Shown here one piece after another: positions 5,009 through 6,749 of a stretch of 6,749 bases of DNA. Location: NCBI GenBank assembly GCA_029256345.1, contig JAQSYC010000252.1, positions 1 through 6,749 of the forward strand, written 5' to 3'. Source of the DNA: Clostridia bacterium. Lineage in GTDB: Bacteria; Bacillota; Clostridia; Lachnospirales; Cellulosilyticaceae. Every line of letters begins with the position of its first letter. The first letter of the stretch is position 1. Both the position numbers and the translations under genes were made by a program. A model generated the notes under the pieces. The model searched no databases, was not told the DNA's origin, and saw nothing but the letters and a program-made list of their open reading frames with translations.

Positions 5009-5045
5009 CTATTTTATTTAAACAAGCAATATGTTACAATAACAA
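5009..5045 (+). promoter_or_regulatory. Promoter block B, extended -10, for the aminotransferase gene
   Basis: It contains TGtTACAAT (TG at 5032-5033, -10 TACAAT at 5035-5040). The block is nearly identical in sequence and spacing to block A at 3441-3477, differing at about five of the first 37 positions. The predicted start near 5047 leaves a leader of about 40 bases before the ATG at 5086. Confidence 0.55.
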
Positions 5046-5085
5046 GTAAGAATTGTGACAATTTAATAGGAGTAGGTGTTTAAAA

Positions 5086-6273
5086 ATGAAGTATAATTTT
5101 TCTGACAGAATATCAGCATTACAGCCATCAGCTATAAGAGAGATTTTAAAAATGTCTTCTGATCCCAATGTGATTTCGTTCGCCGCAGGCAATCCGGCAC
5201 CAGATGCGTTTCCAACACAAGCTATTGCGGCTATTTCGCAGGAAGTCTTGAAGGAAAACCCAGTATCAGCTCTTCAGTATTCACTGACAGAAGGTTATCC
5301 GGCTCTTCGCACGACGATGAAAGAGTTTATTCTAAATCGTTATGGCATTGGCAAGGCTTTTGATGAACTGATTATTGTTTCCGGAGCGCAGCAAGGCATT
5401 GAGCTGACTTGTAAAGTGCTTTGTAATGAAGGAGATACCATTATATGTGAGGATCCTACATTTATAGGTTCACTGAACTCTTTTAGGTCGTATAACACGC
5501 AGCTTGTGGGTGTGGAGATGGAAGCGGACGGTATTAAAATAGATAGTTTAGAAAAAGCACTCAAAAACCACCCAGAGACAAAATTTATTTATGTGATTCC
5601 TAATTTTCAAAATCCTACAGGCATAACAATGAGTTATGAAAAACGCAGACGTGTCTATGAACTGGCACAACAGCATCAAGTCATGATTATCGAGGACAAC
5701 CCTTATGGAGATCTTAGATTTGATGGGGAGGACATCCCTTCGATTAAGTCGATGGATACAGATGGTTTAGTCATTTATGTAGGGAGCTTTTCAAAGGTTC
5801 TTTCACCTGGGATGCGTGTAGGTTACCTTTGCGGCCCACAGGAAGTAGTAAGTAAAATAGTTGTAGCTAAACAATGTGCAGATGTCCATTCAAATATTTT
5901 GGCTCAGATTATATGTGAAAAATTTGTAACGCAGTATGATATACAAGGTCATTTGGAAAGACTGAAAGCGATTTATAAAAAGAAGTGTACTTTAATGTTA
6001 GACGAAATGGACAAGCATTTCGCGAAATGTGTAACATATACCCGTCCTCAAGGCGGACTGTTCATCTGGTGTACGCTGCCTAAAGGAGTGGACATGGTAG
6101 CATTTTGTAAAAGGGCTGTTACAGACTATAAAGTAGCAGTTGTTCCTGGATCGGCTTTTACTGTTACAGAGGGTGCACCTACTCAATCTTTTAGAATTAA
6201 TTTTTCTACACCAACCGATGAACATATCCTAAAAGGTATAGAGATACTAGGAAAAATGACACAAGAAATATAA
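5086..6273 (+). CDS. PLP-dependent aminotransferase, class I/II (LysN/2-aminoadipate aminotransferase-like)
   Basis: A complete 395-residue fold-type I aminotransferase, likely a cytoplasmic dimer that transfers amino groups between an amino acid and a 2-oxo acid. Visible features: an N-terminal ISFAAGNPAPDAFP segment (30-43), QYSLTEGYPALR (64-75), SGAQQGIEL (99-107), NFQNPTG (173-179, Asn176 contacting PLP), EDNPYGDLR (203-211, Asp204 and Tyr207), the Schiff-base lysine Lys237 in GSFSKVLSPGMRVGYL, PQGGLFIW (321-328), and Arg370 in SFRINFS for the substrate carboxylate. It resembles the stand-alone aminotransferase part of MocR-type proteins but has no GntR helix-turn-helix. Substrate is uncertain: aromatic, branched-chain or 2-aminoadipate are all possible. 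Candidate ribosome binding sites are AGGAG (5068-5072), rather far at 13 bases, and AGGTG (5074-5078), at seven. Confidence 0.92.
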   Translation: MKYNFSDRISALQPSAIREILKMSSDPNVISFAAGNPAPDAFPTQAIAAISQEVLKENPVSALQYSLTEGYPALRTTMKEFILNRYGIGKAFDELIIVSGAQQGIELTCKVLCNEGDTIICEDPTFIGSLNSFRSYNTQLVGVEMEADGIKIDSLEKALKNHPETKFIYVIPNFQNPTGITMSYEKRRRVYELAQQHQVMIIEDNPYGDLRFDGEDIPSIKSMDTDGLVIYVGSFSKVLSPGMRVGYLCGPQEVVSKIVVAKQCADVHSNILAQIICEKFVTQYDIQGHLERLKAIYKKKCTLMLDEMDKHFAKCVTYTRPQGGLFIWCTLPKGVDMVAFCKRAVTDYKVAVVPGSAFTVTEGAPTQSFRINFSTPTDEHILKGIEILGKMTQEI

Positions 6274-6319
6274 GTTTTAAAATGATTTAATGAGTATTTA
6301 ACTCAAAAATATCAAGGGC

Positions 6320-6350
6320 GTGGAGTAAAGCAAATTTTGGTTTACTTCAC
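6320..6350 (+). terminator. Hairpin after the aminotransferase gene, without U-tract
   Basis: GTGGAGTAAA (6320-6329) pairs with TTTACTTCAC (6341-6350), 10 bp with one G-U pair and an 11-base loop. It begins 46 bases after the stop codon. The following TGGCCTGAGC is not T-rich on the plus strand, so it is an unusual terminator. It may instead protect the 3' end or belong to an unrecognised small structure. A smaller stem TGAGT/ACTCA lies at 6291-6305. Confidence 0.35.
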
Positions 6351-6400
6351 TGGCCTGAGCTATGGAGGGCTAAAAATGACTTATTAAAATATATTTTTTT

Positions 6401-6406
6401 TATAAT
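6401..6406 (+). promoter_or_regulatory. Probable -10 of the beta-galactosidase promoter
   Basis: A perfect TATAAT preceded by a run of eight T. The best -35-like match is TGACTT at 6377-6382 with an 18-base spacer, which is weak, so transcription may depend on an activator or be intrinsically low. The cre-like site begins at the next base, which supports this being the promoter. The leader would be about 70 bases. Confidence 0.5.
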
Positions 6407-6421
6407 ATGAAATCGATTGCA
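6407..6421 (+). promoter_or_regulatory. cre-like operator (CcpA / LacI family) over the lacZ start site
   Basis: ATGAAATCGATTGCA fits the catabolite response element pattern WTGNAANCGNWWNCA at every defined position. It is an imperfect palindrome around a central CG, as expected for LacI/GalR-family proteins. It sits directly after the -10, covering the likely transcription start, where binding would block initiation. Repression of a sugar hydrolase by CcpA in the presence of preferred sugars, or by a dedicated LacI-type repressor, is the natural reading. Confidence 0.65.
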
Positions 6422-6483
6422 GAATGTGAGACAAGAGTAGAAATTTGCGAGATGAGTATAACTATTCTAAGGAGGATGATAAA

Positions 6484-6749
6484 ATGCAAACTATTAATGA
6501 ACATGATTTTAACTGGTTACAAGATCCAAAAGTTTATGGCGTAAATCGTAAGGAAGCGCACTCGGATCATTATTATTTTGGAAACTATGATGAAGTAAAA
6601 AGGAGAAAATGTGCCTTTAAAAAAAGTTTAAATGGCATATGGCAATTTAGTGCTGCAAAAAATCTAGAAAGCAGTATTCACGATTTTTACGCATTAAGTT
6701 ATGATGCTAAAGTATGGGATACGATAAAAGTGCCTGCTCATATCCAGCT
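6484..6749 (+). CDS. lacZ: GH2 beta-galactosidase, N-terminal fragment (runs off window)
   Basis: The first 88 codons are present; the gene continues past the window. The product begins MQTINEHDFNWLQDPKVYGV and continues NRKEAHSDHYYF, then KKSLNGIWQFSAAKN and WDTIKVPAHIQ. This matches the opening of LacZ-type glycoside hydrolase family 2 enzymes (W-x-x-P-x-V-x-x-x-NR-x-x-AHSDH, then LNGxWxF and VPxHxQ) at the start of the sugar-binding jelly-roll domain. The family hydrolyses terminal beta-galactosides such as lactose; the catalytic residues lie far beyond the end of the window. There is no signal peptide, so it is intracellular. AAGGAGG (6469-6475) is eight bases before the ATG, an excellent site. 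Promoter and cre-like operator lie upstream. Confidence 0.9.
   Translation, partial: MQTINEHDFNWLQDPKVYGVNRKEAHSDHYYFGNYDEVKRRKCAFKKSLNGIWQFSAAKNLESSIHDFYALSYDAKVWDTIKVPAHIQ

Noticed and set aside
1..6749. CRISPR array, tRNA/rRNA, insertion sequence, toxin-antitoxin or other defence cassette
   Set aside because: No regularly spaced repeats, no cloverleaf, no transposase or terminal inverted repeats, and every sizeable ORF belongs to a common housekeeping or metabolic family.

Overview
The window looks like ordinary chromosome from a low-GC Gram-positive bacterium, most likely an anaerobic clostridium (Lachnospirales-type). The evidence is strong AGGAGG-type ribosome binding sites, AT-rich spacers with sigma-A-like promoters, the gene order amtB-glnK, a cytoplasmic parvulin without signal peptide, a YfcE phosphodiesterase, and a GH2 beta-galactosidase behind a cre-like operator. 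The genus is not proven by the sequence; Cellulosilyticum or a relative is only a guess.

Layout. 1-211 (+): 3' end of a HAD phosphatase of the phosphoglycolate phosphatase type. 262-1002 (-): PpiC-type peptidyl-prolyl isomerase. A hairpin at 215-249 separates these two convergent genes, and its U-tract points along the minus strand. 1132-1494 (-): PII nitrogen regulator. 1638-2684 (-): ammonium transporter. 2858-3400 (-): YfcE phosphodiesterase. 3539-4963 (+): membrane-bound methyl-accepting chemotaxis protein. 5086-6273 (+): fold-type I PLP aminotransferase. 6484-end (+): start of a GH2 beta-galactosidase. No stretch over 300 bases lacks a gene, and I saw no RNA gene, CRISPR array or insertion sequence.

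How the genes relate. amtB and glnK form the classic ammonium uptake and sensing pair, with the transporter first as in Bacillus nrgAB. amtB has a full-consensus promoter (TTGACA, 17-base spacer, TATAAT). Its transcript would run almost at once into a long hairpin followed by seven U, so a leader attenuator is plausible. The other genes appear to be separate transcription units.

Two genes are damaged at their 3' ends. amtB stops after its tenth membrane helix. The conserved C-terminal tail of the family (EIDGLDAIEHGISAY) is still present just downstream but in another frame, with the eleventh helix missing between them. The chemotaxis receptor changes frame at a run of six G; with five G it would end in a normal-looking tail. 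These are either real lesions or errors in the sequence.

I found no convincing new multi-gene system. The items most worth a second look are the broken amtB beside an intact glnK, the amtB leader, the G6 tract, and a near-duplicate promoter block ahead of the two plus-strand genes at 3539 and 5086.
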